A stretch of 64,000 nucleotides of DNA from Letharia columbiana (taxonomy: Eukaryota > Ascomycota > Lecanoromycetes > Lecanorales > Parmeliaceae). Position numbers and translations under genes: made by a program. The DNA lies in the NCBI RefSeq assembly GCF_014066305.1, contig NW_023501112.1, positions 92,501 to 156,500 of the forward strand, given 5' to 3'. Positions 21,217 to 31,343 of the stretch are shown in pieces (within the stretch, counting starts at the first letter, position 1; each line of letters opens with the position of its first letter). The notes under the pieces were generated by a model. That model was not told the origin of the DNA, ran no database searches, and saw only the letters and a list, made by a program, of their open reading frames with translations.

Positions 21217-22497
21217 TCAATCCCTCGGCGTCTCAAGGGTGACACGTAACCTCTTCTGAAGGTAGTATACCAAATCCTCATAAGCCTTAGACTCATACTT
21301 GCTTTCCTGATCATCTGGCCCAGTGCCGCAAAAGAGATGTTCGAATGTCTTTATGAGCGCGCTGACTTTGGAAAGCTCAAGTTTGAGAATATCCAGTATC
21401 ATCCTCTCTTCATCCTCCTCGTCGAGCTGATATGCACCCATTGTTAGTCGCACGGGCACTGGAGCTAATGATGGCTTCGTCATGCCGGTGAGCGATCTCG
21501 GCGAGGCCAATGTGGAATGGTGCTCTATGTTGATGCCATTCGGTTCAGATGACTCAGCGCTGTCCCCGTCGCCGATCCCAATATCAGTGAAATATGTGGA
21601 TTTAACAGCGGGCCTTCGACAATAGCCCTTCGTGAGGTGATGCGATCTATAGATAGTCTCATAAACGGCGATGACTTTGGCTATAAGCGCAGTGAGGATT
21701 AGAACGAAGGATATATCACGGTGCTGATGTGTTTCATGGTTGAGTATGCTGTGACATAGGGCAATAATGTGTTTGTTTTGATTCAGGGCGGCATCGAAGG
21801 CAGCTGGCACGTCGGGTGTTGCGGTGAGGGTGAGCAGCTGCTGCAAGATTTTGCGACCGCAAAGGCAAGCATCATTACTTTGGAAGAGCGGTGATTTTTG
21901 TGCCTCGGATAGTAGCGTTGAACCAGAAAATGTCCGGCATCTGGATGGTTGGGGGCTAATTTGAGGCCTGGCAGCGAAGGTGTATCGGGGATCGAATTGG
22001 AAAGTATTCAGCGACAGGTCAGAGTGACTTTGCGCGATACTAGGCTTCCAGGACTGCTCTTGGGGGCTTATGTTTTTGTTATTCAAGTCCATGGAGTTGC
22101 TTGGTAGATATGGATTGTCCTCTGCCAAAAAAGACGACCAGTCCGTATTCACAGGCATAGAATCCAGGATCGACGAGAACGCTGGCTCCAAAGTTCGGCT
22201 GATCTCGGCCGTGGAGAAGGTCGGTATCGGAGTGGATTCTTTGGTGGAGTCTTTAGCCGACAGTGGAGACTCTGGTGAGGGTTTCTGGACGTTACTCCCG
22301 TTTGCTCGATGCTTCCCAGCTCGCAGAGATACGCCGTAGACGCATTTTACCCCCTGAGACTCGCATCGGGTACAGGAGGGTCGGCTCCGGGAGCACTTGA
22401 GCTTCGCAAGGTTGCACGAATCGCATGAGTTCCTCAGTTTCTGAACTTTGATTGAATGGCTATTGGCAGGCATGGTAAGTGCCTGGTTCTCTGGCAT
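21217..22497 (-). CDS. AflR-type Zn2Cys6 transcription factor
   Basis: A single exon of 426 aa. Near the N-terminus (about residues 22-52) is a complete binuclear zinc cluster with spacing C-x2-C-x6-C-x5-C-x2-C-x6-C (SCDSCNLAKLKCSRSRPSC then TRCESQGVKC), followed by a basic linker (SLRAGKHRANGS). The middle is Ser/Pro-rich. From about residue 215 a helical part containing CLCGRKILQQLLTL and FVLILTALIAKVIAVYETI, and later YQLDEEDEERMILDILKLEL, matches the C-terminal domain of AflR-like regulators of secondary-metabolite clusters. It probably acts as a nuclear activator of nearby genes, which here would include the FAD oxidase and perhaps the aldo-keto reductase. All key cysteines are present. 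Confidence 0.88.
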   Translation of the reverse strand: MPENQALTMPANSHSIKVQKLRNSCDSCNLAKLKCSRSRPSCTRCESQGVKCVYGVSLRAGKHRANGSNVQKPSPESPLSAKDSTKESTPIPTFSTAEISRTLEPAFSSILDSMPVNTDWSSFLAEDNPYLPSNSMDLNNKNISPQEQSWKPSIAQSHSDLSLNTFQFDPRYTFAARPQISPQPSRCRTFSGSTLLSEAQKSPLFQSNDACLCGRKILQQLLTLTATPDVPAAFDAALNQNKHIIALCHSILNHETHQHRDISFVLILTALIAKVIAVYETIYRSHHLTKGYCRRPAVKSTYFTDIGIGDGDSAESSEPNGINIEHHSTLASPRSLTGMTKPSLAPVPVRLTMGAYQLDEEDEERMILDILKLELSKVSALIKTFEHLFCGTGPDDQESKYESKAYEDLVYYLQKRLRVTLETPRD

Positions 22498-24554
22498 AAG
22501 TCTCTCCGCAGAGATGTGGAGACAGATGCAAGTTGGCTGCGCAGCACAGAATCTATCAGCGTATCAAATGGAAAGGTGGTGGACAAGCTAACAGAAGGAT
22601 TTGCGCTTTCATCTCAGGTACGCTCAAAGTGATTATTTCAACTACAGCAGGAATATGAGAGACAGATTATGAATCATCAGACCGCCTCTGATCTTGACTG
22701 ATACTGGTGGCGGAACAGGGAATGTTGGTCTGGAGGCTTGGACTGGGCCCGACTAAGCATTGAAGAGCATGATATTACATCGACAGGAAGATCGCTTGCT
22801 GTCAACATGACGCGTCTAGATCCCTCGTTGAATGGTACTTGACCCCTCTCACATTTCATGAAAACATGTATCGATACTGAAATTTCAGTGACTAGTGGAT
22901 TTAGCTCGATTTCATGAACTTCCTAGCCAGGTGTACCAAGATTCGCTTATCTAGCTTATCTGAAGTATCTGATTTGTCGATCCAGTCTGCTCTGAGGCCT
23001 GAAATCCTGCCAACTGTTGAGCCCTACCAGAATCTTAGCCCCAGCCCAGTGGAAGCTCGGAGTTACCCGATCGGGTTAATCTAGTACATTTCACGACTTC
23101 CATCGATAAAATTTCCGCGAGATTTCATGCCAAGCATTTCGAAATTTCGAGACTTCCTAATCCCCAGTTGTAGTACTCATTGGTGCATCTGCCATGTCTG
23201 TAATTACACCTATCATGCAAGCCGATGTATCGGGAAGGTGCAGAAGGAACGCCATCTTTATCGTATCGAGGTATTCATGGCGCCTATTGGATAAAAAGCA
23301 GTGACTTCGGGAATTTATTATTTTATAGTGCAGTCCAGGACTAACAATAAGCCTGACTCGTCCACACCATCAGGTATCTCGCTGACACATCTCGAACGGG
23401 CCAATTCACTAGTTCATACCCCCTAACTGTGAGATCCTTAAGGTACCGAATCATACCTCCATACCATGTTGAGAGTATGATGCAATAATTTACCATCTTC
23501 AATCGCATGCAGCAAGAGTTCTACCGATTCCGAGGCATTTAATACAACATCAAGCGAAAGCCGAGTAGACAGCATTTTCCACTTGAAGTCCATATCAGGT
23601 ACTCGTACCATAAAACTATCGTGTTGCTTCCCTATTCACTTGCTTACTTGTTTGCGTCCATCTCAACCCTACCGGCACGTGCTGCTTGCTTACACGTGCT
23701 GCCTGCATGATTACTTGCATTGCTTACTTTTTGCTTACTTGCTTATGCTTACTTGCTTGCACGCGTTGCTCAGCGATACACGCCGCTACAGAGAGACCTG
23801 ACCCAGTGCCGAGCCACTACACCTCGAGGTCACACTGTTAATTGACAAACGCTAAAAAGAACATACAGGCCCCGAAGAGTGAAAGTTTTCATAGAATGGG
23901 TAAGCTGGTTTTGCGCCGTCGTGAGAAACGAATTATTACATCTACAAGTTGATTCCAAGGTAAATTACCGAATCACACCGCAAAAGTCGCTGTGGAGGTA
24001 TGATTCGGAAAGGATTTCACAGTCTGGGGTAACAATTGGTAATTTGCCCGGGCTGACGTGAAACCTATTCCGCCTGGCCAACCCCAAGATTGGCTGATTT
24101 GCTTCGTTTTCAGCGAATCACTGTCCGTCCACATATTGAACAGCGACTTCCTCACGATGCCTACAGTGGCATCTTACATGCTCGCATGCGACAGACCGCC
24201 TTCTCGTCTGCAAGGTGTCAGCGTCACCGTCAGCAGCAAGTTTACCAGGATGCTGAAACGCCACCATGAGTGTCAACAACTGATGATATGTATCGTGATA
24301 TCTGAGGTAAGGAGCATGTACGCAATCCCTGTATTGATATCTGACACGTTCCTGTCTCTACAAGGCCGCGTCACTTCAGCTTGGGAAAATAAGCACATGA
24401 ATGCGGTACCGGTCCAAGCCATTCCAAGCTTGAAGGCCTTTTTCTGAATGCTCAATAGGCCATTTCAAAGTCTTCAAGCCTACATAATTACCACAGAGGT
24501 TTACTATGACTCACGAATGCACATGGATGTGGTGTGGGCTAGCCAGCCAAATCC
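22498..24554. other. Long intergenic stretch with a TTGCTTAC-rich repeat
   Basis: I see no coding region. At about 23635-23770 the motif ttgcttac/cttgcttg recurs many times in a degenerate tandem array. The part next to 22498 should be the promoter of the zinc-cluster gene. Confidence 0.5.
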
Positions 24555-24875
24555 AAGACAGAGTGAGCTCGTAAGTGCTCACAGTGATTGTGTCTCACGT
24601 TGGCCGCGACTTGATCACTAGGTTTGAAATCCGTCATGCCAGGGCCCACGCTCTCCACCGTGCCTGCGTAGGAGCTCCCTAGGATGCTAGAATATTGCAA
24701 TGGATGAAGTAGAGACCAGTTTAACCGATATGAAAAACCGCACAGTTGGGTCTTTGGGATGCAAAAGACGGTCACTTTCGGTTTTCGAAGTCAACTGGCA
24801 GAAAAGCTAAACAGTCGTTCCTCAATTACATTTCTCCTCGTCCCGGTATATACATGTCAGCCGGACCAACAACAA
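24555..24875 (-). pseudogene. Fragment of a medium-chain dehydrogenase/enoyl reductase
   Basis: The minus strand reads SILGSSYAGTVESVGPGMTD followed by FKPSDQVAAN, the GroES-like N-terminal fold of zinc-type alcohol dehydrogenases and trans-enoyl reductases. Upstream in other frames lie PGRGEM and LAFLPVDFENRK, matching the family's 'PGPGEvvirn.AvaiNPVDwK'. Stops and frameshifts interrupt it and the nucleotide-binding domain is absent. It is a relic. Reductases of this family often sit in secondary-metabolite clusters. Confidence 0.7.
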
Positions 24876-25735
24876 CATTGGCTTTGGGCTCTTTGCGCCA
24901 TGCTGCTTGGTTCGACATGTTGAAGGGGTGATCGATGGAACCTATACTACCTTACATTTCAGATAGTAAAGGTTGATAGATATGAGACTACGAAAGACAT
25001 TAGATTGCTCGGAATAAGAGCAGTTTGGGCGACTTCTTCTAATGGGCAATGCTGTTATCTCGAGGTTGGCTTTAAAATTCTCAGTGCTCTTGCTGAGCAG
25101 CAAAGCACTAATACCTTTCGCAGCTGTCTCACTCGGTTGTTCAGCGGGCTGGGCCCGGTCTTACTCGAACGCTCCCGCAGTCTAGCATACACGGGGACGA
25201 CAGTGACTGCACGGAGTCCGTCGTAGCCCCGAAAGCGCGAGAGCCGGCAGGAGCCGGAACTGTCAAAAGAGGACGATTACAACGTCTCGGGAACTGCACG
25301 GCAGTAAGCCAGAGACCAACCCGAAGCGGGAATATTTGACATCGTTGGCCGATGCTACGCTTGCCGCAACCTCTGCTGACTGCGAAGAATTGTTAGCGAT
25401 GCCATATGGGCCTTTGAAAAATTAGTACTATACCATACAACGTCTTAAAGGGACATAATTACAAGATTGTCGGCAATAGGTCAGTCTAGGATCTCTTCGG
25501 GCCAAACGCCGACCGGTCGGTGAGCGGGAGCTTCTACAGCATGTCGGATATTTCGCAGTCTCCGTTTCCACAAGACACAACATCGGTGCCATTGAGTAGA
25601 CAAGCTTAAGAAAGAGCTCCATCAAACCCTTAGGCCTCACTCTCATCACATCAGAAAATTAGACCCTCTTGTACGTCCGACAGCGCTCGGTACTTCTGTA
25701 GAACAAGTGTTGAATTCCAGGGGAGATCTCACAGA
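24876..25735. other. Intergenic, no gene seen
   Basis: No recognisable frame. The right end should be the promoter of the aldo-keto reductase. Confidence 0.45.
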
Positions 25736-26906
25736 ATGCCTCACAAGACAGCAAACCAATCGGTCCACATAGTCCTCGGCACAGCAGGATTTGGCTCAGC
25801 CAAAGACCCCCAAGCCAAATTCAACGATGCCACCAGCGCCACCCCTCTCCTCGATCTCTTCCGCTCTCACGGCCACACAGAACTCGACACCGCCCGCGCC
25901 TACCCCGTCGAAGCGGGCGGAACTGCGGAGGAACTCCTCGGCCGTCTCGAGGTCGGCTCGTGGGCCACGATCAACTCGAAGGTGAAGTCCTGGACCCCCC
26001 ACGCGCACCGCAAGGAAGGCATCGAGAAGAGCGTGGCGGATTCGCTCGAGGCGTTGAACGTGGACAAAGTCCACATCATGTTCCTCCACGCGCCCGACCG
26101 GACGACGCCGTTCGAGGAGACTTGTCGGGCGATGGATGCCGCGCATCGCGAGGGGAAGTTTGAGCGCTTTGGCCTCAGTAACTTCACGGCGGAGGAAGTT
26201 GACGAGGTGGTGGCCATATGCGGGAAAGAGGGGTTCGTGAAGCCAACGGCCTATCAGGCCAAGTATAGTATCATTGCGAGGGGTTCGGAGGAGGACTTGT
26301 TCCCTGTGCTACGGAAGCACGGGATCAGCTTCCATGCTTACAGGTAGGTTCCCTCACTGGCACAGGCGGTCTCAGGTGCAATTTGGTCCGTATGAAGCTG
26401 ACGAGGCGTCGACAAGTCCATCTGCGGCGGGGTTTTTTTCTGGGAACGTCACCCGCGAATCTGTCAACTCCTCTGGATCACGTTGGGACTCGGGAGTAAG
26501 TATGATGTTGCATTCTTTCTCGGTCTAAGATGCCTGACTGACCTACATGCTTTCCTTCAACGAAGACTCGATGATGCTGACCTCTTCCCCACCGCAGACC
26601 CTCCTCGGCAAAATCTATCAGGGCGATTACTTCAAGGACGAGATCTTCGCTGCCGCTACACGGGTCAAAAAGTCGGCTGAAGCAGTCGGGCTCACAGGCC
26701 ACGGTGTGGCTCTGCGATGGACCCTGTATCACTCACTGCTAAGAGCAGAGCATGGGGATGCGATCATTGTGGGATGTTCCAGCCTCGCGCAGATGGAGCA
26801 GAACCTTGAGTACATCGAGCAAGGCCCGCTGCCGAAGAACCTGGTTGAGGAGATGGGGCAGGTTTGGGACAGTGTAAAAGCCACGGCGCCGAGCTATCAT
26901 AAGTAA
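25736..26906 (+). CDS. Aldo-keto reductase (AKR7-like, aflatoxin-aldehyde-reductase type)
   Basis: Three exons, 25736-26343, 26417-26495 and 26598-26906, give 331 aa, a normal size. Introns are 73 bp (GTAGGT...ACAAG) and 102 bp (GTAAGT...CGCAG). Splicing restores HAYSPSAAGFFSGNV and SRWDSGTLLGKIYQ. The AKR tetrad is visible: Asp and Tyr in ELDTARAY, Lys in INSKVKSW and His in MFLHAPDR. The cofactor-binding end has GDAIIVGCSSLAQMEQNL. It should reduce aldehydes or ketones with NADPH in the cytosol. The first exon has much higher GC at third positions than surrounding DNA. It stands close to the remains of a metabolic locus, but such reductases also serve general detoxification. Confidence 0.9.
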
Positions 26907-27988
26907 CGCGGTGGTCTGAATGAATGAGAGAGTGCTCGTTAGATGATTTGTGGTTGACATGTGCGAGTGGCCTGGACTGGAGTATCAGAGTAACATCTTT
27001 TGAGTAAATCTCGAACCTATCAAACAACTATGTGGCTTCTTGATTTTTCGAACAAGTAAACGCATGGGAATATTGACACTCAAGACACAACGATTAGGGA
27101 AGACTATTACTCGATTCACTGATTCTGGCACTATTTTAAAGAAAGACTTCGCAGGACCAAGCACAATTGGCAACGTAGACTCACTATGCGGACTATTCGG
27201 GCCATGCATTGCTCCAGTGACAGTCAGGATTTGAAAAACGAGCGGAAGAAGCCCAAGGGTGAGTAGTTAGGTGTCATGTGTCAATAGCAAAGCCCAAGGA
27301 TCTGTGCGTCAAGACAGCAGTAAATGTTGTAAACGCATTCGTAGGAGTAAGAGTCCCTTTGGTATTCTTTATGATAATTTCTGACTTCAGTGTGGATTAT
27401 TCCAAAGCGATGGAAGGGAGGTGTCGAATAGTCGGGGAAGTGTCCCTTCGACACATCCGTACGAGAAGTCTGAGTTTTGAGATGGTTATTTTAGAGAGCA
27501 CCTGCAGCAGTGCGAGGGTAGACGAAACTCGAGAATGTTCCGACACTGATTGGCGTGGCAAGGAGGAAAGTTTCGAGAAGAGAGGTCTTCAAACCGCTGC
27601 AAGCGGGGTCGACTTTGAATCCGGTCCTGTAAATGAGATGGAACGACTCCAGCGTGTGGCTGATTTTGCCGGTTGGCAAATCCGGATCGTATCAAACCCT
27701 CGACGATCTCCCTTGGAACCTTGCCCGTAACCTGATGATCAGCCCTCAGTGGTGCCTAAAGCCCTTGCCCTTGAAACGAGAGCGCTGCAAGGGCATAGGA
27801 TACTTTTTGCATAAAGCCGCATGTCCTCGAGGTGCAAATGGCTTTTGCATCATCTTTGTATTCCGTTCGTCTTACAAAAATCTTAGCAATGATAAAGACT
27901 CGATTGCAGAATCGTTCGTAACAGCGCCAGTAACGCCGGAACCGAGCCAGAGACAAGCCAAGGTGCATACAAACAGCAATCAAAACAA
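26907..27988. other. Intergenic, no supported gene
   Basis: An open frame of 150 codons on the plus strand at 27278-27730 has no recognisable domain and unremarkable codon use. I see no other signal. Confidence 0.45.
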
Positions 27989-28625
27989 TTAGCTTAGGAC
28001 GCTCTCATGCTGTTTGTGAATATGTCTAAGACAATCATCACTCTGTGCAAACCCTTTCGTCGAATACTCGCAGTCCGCAAAGGTGCAGGAGTATTGGTTG
28101 CTCCTGCGAATGCTATGACGGCTGGAAACATGGCGTTTAAAATCTCGAGATCAATAGAAGCCTTTGGCGGTACAGTCCGCGACGCTACAGGTGTAATCCT
28201 TGTTATGGGGGTTGAGATGTTTGCTGTATAGGTGCGTCAGCTTTCTGTATAGACGAACAGTCGGCACGAAGCTCGAGACGTAGGCCTAACTCGGACATAC
28301 TTGTATTTATGCTTCTGCGAAAATTCTTTGCGGCATTGTGGACAGCGTAAGGATAGATGAAGCCTCTTTCTCTGGGTATTATTAGAGCTACCAATGTTCC
28401 CGTTATACGTTGAGTGTAGAGGATACGCCGACAATTTGGACGGCACGATAGGGACTGGGTCAAAAGACGAGGGTTGCGATTTCGATTCTGCTGAAAGTGT
28501 AGGGTCTGACGGAGAAAGAGCCTGGACGGTCGAGGGAAGAGCTCCAAATTTGTCAAGCTCAGCATCTGCCTCCCATGACTCGTCTGGCAGATATGAGCCG
28601 GTTCTCGTTCTGCGGCTGTTGGTAT
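27989..28625 (-). pseudogene. C2H2 zinc-finger protein, 3' part, with one premature stop
   Basis: On the minus strand an open frame from about 28625 reads YLPDESWEADAELDKFGALP, then a Ser/Pro-rich stretch, then a finger LRCPQCRKEFSQKHKY. A 77-base intron at 28224-28300 (GTATGT...TACAG) joins it to NKHLNPH. Two further fingers follow: YTCSVADC with FKRHVSSRH and YSCTFADC with CLRHIHKQH, ending in HESVLS and a stop at 27989. The only defect in the visible part is TGA at 28151-28153 inside finger two, where an Arg (CGA) is expected. The start and any first exon are not resolved; an in-frame TAG near 28635 needs an intron or marks decay. It would be a nuclear DNA-binding protein. It may be a recent pseudogene or carry a sequencing error. 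Confidence 0.7.
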
Positions 28626-29000
28626 GTTGCTATGAGGCTTCAATCTTACTAGATAAATCATGGGAACAAAGTGACTGACTGCGGGGAATTCGCCGTCCAC
28701 ACTGTGTGACACTGTTGACAATAAAGAGTGACCCTGGGAAAGAGCAGGAAGACTGGACAATAGACTTTCGACCGACGCGCGCACCAAAAGATCTTGCGGA
28801 TATACAAATTGGGGGAGATAGCTTGTTTCGTATCCTTCCGTCCCGTGGCGGCTGCTTTTGAGTTCCAGAAAACCGATGGTGGTCGATTCCCAGGAGCTAT
28901 ATCATCCCGAACGTAGACGTGAACAAGCTGTTGCGCGACTCAGCGCAACATCGTCTTACAAGACCTCGATAGGCCTTCGATGCGACACGAACAGTAACAT
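28626..29000. other. Intergenic or unresolved 5' part of the zinc-finger gene
   Basis: A frame beginning with Met at 28787 (MVRASVESLLSS) could be a first exon of the zinc-finger gene, but no splice pair gives frame continuity that I trust. Confidence 0.3.
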
Positions 29001-29455
29001 CTATACCTCAAACACCGCAGAATGCATCCGAAGCCGGCAGAGTAGAGCCTGGAATGCTGCTCTTCTGCGTTCAAGCTTGGTCTTGATCGCTTCTAGAGAA
29101 TCTCTTCTGCTCTAGTACGCTCACTGGCGTCCGACGAGGCCTCTTCCGCAAGCGCTCTATAGTTGCTATCATCTGCGTTGTTCCGATTGGTGGTTTCGAT
29201 GACGGACGAGTCTTGGTCTGCGCGTAGTTGTCTAGTTGAAGTTGGTGCCGTTTCTTTCGCAGTCAAGTCCATTATAGGGAAGTTTATGAGAGGAAGGAAT
29301 TTCGGAAACTGAATGTGATTAGAACCTATGACTGGGGCTCGCGCCCCAGGTGTACCGCCAGAAAAAGTGGCAGTTGGAGTGATGGAAACCCCTTGAATGT
29401 TGACAATATCAGCACGAACTTCGAGATTTATGGTCTATGAAGATCTTAGTTCGCT
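29001..29455 (-). pseudogene. Relic coding stretch of unknown family
   Basis: The minus strand is open for about 113 codons after an AG at 29456, reading INLEVRADIVNIQGVSITP and later FPKFLPLINFPIMDLTAKE, RQLRADQDSSVIE and ASERTRAEEIL before a TAG. One frame over, it resumes at once as LEAIKTKLERRRAAFQALL, a likely coiled coil, and stops at 29001. The amino-acid composition is protein-like in both pieces and the switch looks like a single frameshift. An upstream exon may lie near 29610-29640 before a GTACGT donor. I do not recognise the family. It may be a pseudogene or a gene with one sequence error. Confidence 0.45.
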
Positions 29456-29719
29456 CTGTTTCTGCACGTCCGTTGCCAGATTATTGGTTCGTTGCCTATG
29501 ATTGCACTAAATTTAGAGGACGCCAGTGCCCAGGGCTGTCCCTTTCCGTGGTAGCTTTTCCTGGCGCTAAAGTAGCAAAGGCTTAGCTAGAGATGTAATT
29601 CATTGAGTTGCAGAGCAAACGTACTATGATGAGCTCGACCTGCAGCTGCTTGCCATGGTGTAGAGCATGCCTTCAAGCCATGCCATCCATGTGCAGTCCA
29701 CAACTCCAGCCCTCAAAAC

Positions 29720-31343
29720 TCACTGCAACATAGCGACCAAACACCTCCCGTAGTCTCCACTCGTTTCCCCCCGGACTCTCCCAATCAGATCCTGCCTATA
29801 CCTCGCCTTATACGCCCCTTTTATTTGCTGCAGATGCGCCGGGTCCCAATGCAGCTTCACGATCCTGGTAACCAACATTTCATCCTTCGTCCCCATCCCT
29901 GCCATGGCATGTTCGATGTTGATAGCGTCCCGCATCGCCCTATCAGTTCCGCATCGGACCATTTGCACGAGAACGTCTTCCATATGACCCGAGAATTCGT
30001 GGATAAAGACCTTTTCAAGCGACCGTCGGTATCTGTGTTCGTATGCGTGGGCAATTGCACGAATCTGGGCGTCAGAGCGCTTGCTGAGGAGCGAACAGAC
30101 GGTCAATTGTTCGGCGCCTACTCTAGCTTCTGTACAGCGGTGGATTTCGGTGACGTCTACTTCGATCGATTGAGGGATCACTGGGGCTGATTCTTCTTGT
30201 CGGGTAGCGGAGAGTATCATAGAGAAGAGACGTTCAGTCTTAGCAGAGAGGTCATCGCGGACGTCGTGCTCAAGACTGCGGTGATAAGTGTGGTGGTAGG
30301 CTTGTTTGATGGCTTGCATATCGGCGTTGGAGCGGCCGATTAGAACTTCGTTGAGGAGATCCTCGTCGGTTCCGGCACCTTTGAGGGCTTTATTTAAACA
30401 CCAGACGTCTTGTTGAAGGGGACCTCGAAGGATAGAGAGAAGGCAGAGCTCGAAATGTCCGCTCACTTCCTTTTCGACATCATGTTCTAGGTCTCGGCCA
30501 TGCCGTTGTCGGAAGGTTTCCTTTATGACTGGGACTTCGAGTGGTGCGATTCTTGTGAGAACTCTGATAAGTGCAGCTTCATCCGTACCGAGCCCTTTCA
30601 TGGCTTTCCGACACTCGTCTGCTTGACGAGACATATCGACATGGGCTACTTGGCCAGGAACGTATCCAGGCGAAGGTGGAGTCGGCACTGTCTGAGGGGC
30701 GCCGTAAGATTGAGGTGGCGGAGCTCCATAAGGTAACGCTTGGGGTGGGGTACCATAAGTGTTTTGCTGTAGTGGTGGAGGTTGTCCATATCGCTGATTT
30801 GGGGTAGGGGCACCATACTGCTGTGGTGGGTATTGGCCTTGGGGCGGTGGTGCTCCGTAAGGTGACTGTTGGGAGGGAGGATGCCCTTGCTGCTGTGGAT
30901 TTGGGCTCTGAGGAGGAGCCCCATAAGGCTGCTGAGGTGGAGGGTATCCTTGCTGAGGAGGGTATGGACTGTGAGAAGGAGCTCCGTACGGTGGTTGTTG
31001 GGGTGGTGGGTAGCCCTGATTGTAATGGGCCTGCGGTGCATATCCTCCCTGCTGCTGCTGCTGTGACGGAGGCGGCCGACCTGGTCCGATTGTAGCACCT
31101 TGTAGATACCCTCCGTGTGGGGCTCCACTCTGGCCACCCTGCCCATAGCCTTGAGATGGTGGAGGAGGGGGACCATAGCTCTGGTGTTGAGGTGGGTATC
31201 CTTGAGGAGGGTATTGGTTCGGTGGAGGTTGCTGGTATCCCTCTGTCCAACAGTGAGTAAGTTCCAAATGGCAGATGAAAACCAGTATACTGACGTGGAG
31301 GAGGAGCGCCATATTGCTGTGGATAGCCACCTTGATACGACAT
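29720..31343 (-). CDS. Annexin with Pro/Gln/Gly/Tyr-rich N-terminal tail
   Basis: Exons 31295-31343 and 29720-31242 with a 52-base intron (GTCAGT...GACAG) encode 523 aa. The first exon gives MSYQGGYPQQYGAPPP. The tail to about residue 210 is a low-complexity run of PPQQGYPPQ/YGAPPP units, probably disordered and self-associating. Then come four annexin repeats. Calcium-loop motifs are KGLGTDE in repeat 1, KGAGTDE in repeat 2 and AGMGTKDE in repeat 4. Repeat 3 (EARVGAEQL) has lost the GxGT loop. It should bind acidic phospholipids in a calcium-dependent way at membranes. Long tails of this kind are known in fungal annexins. The start is set by the spliced MSYQ; the unspliced frame would begin in intron sequence. 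Confidence 0.9.
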
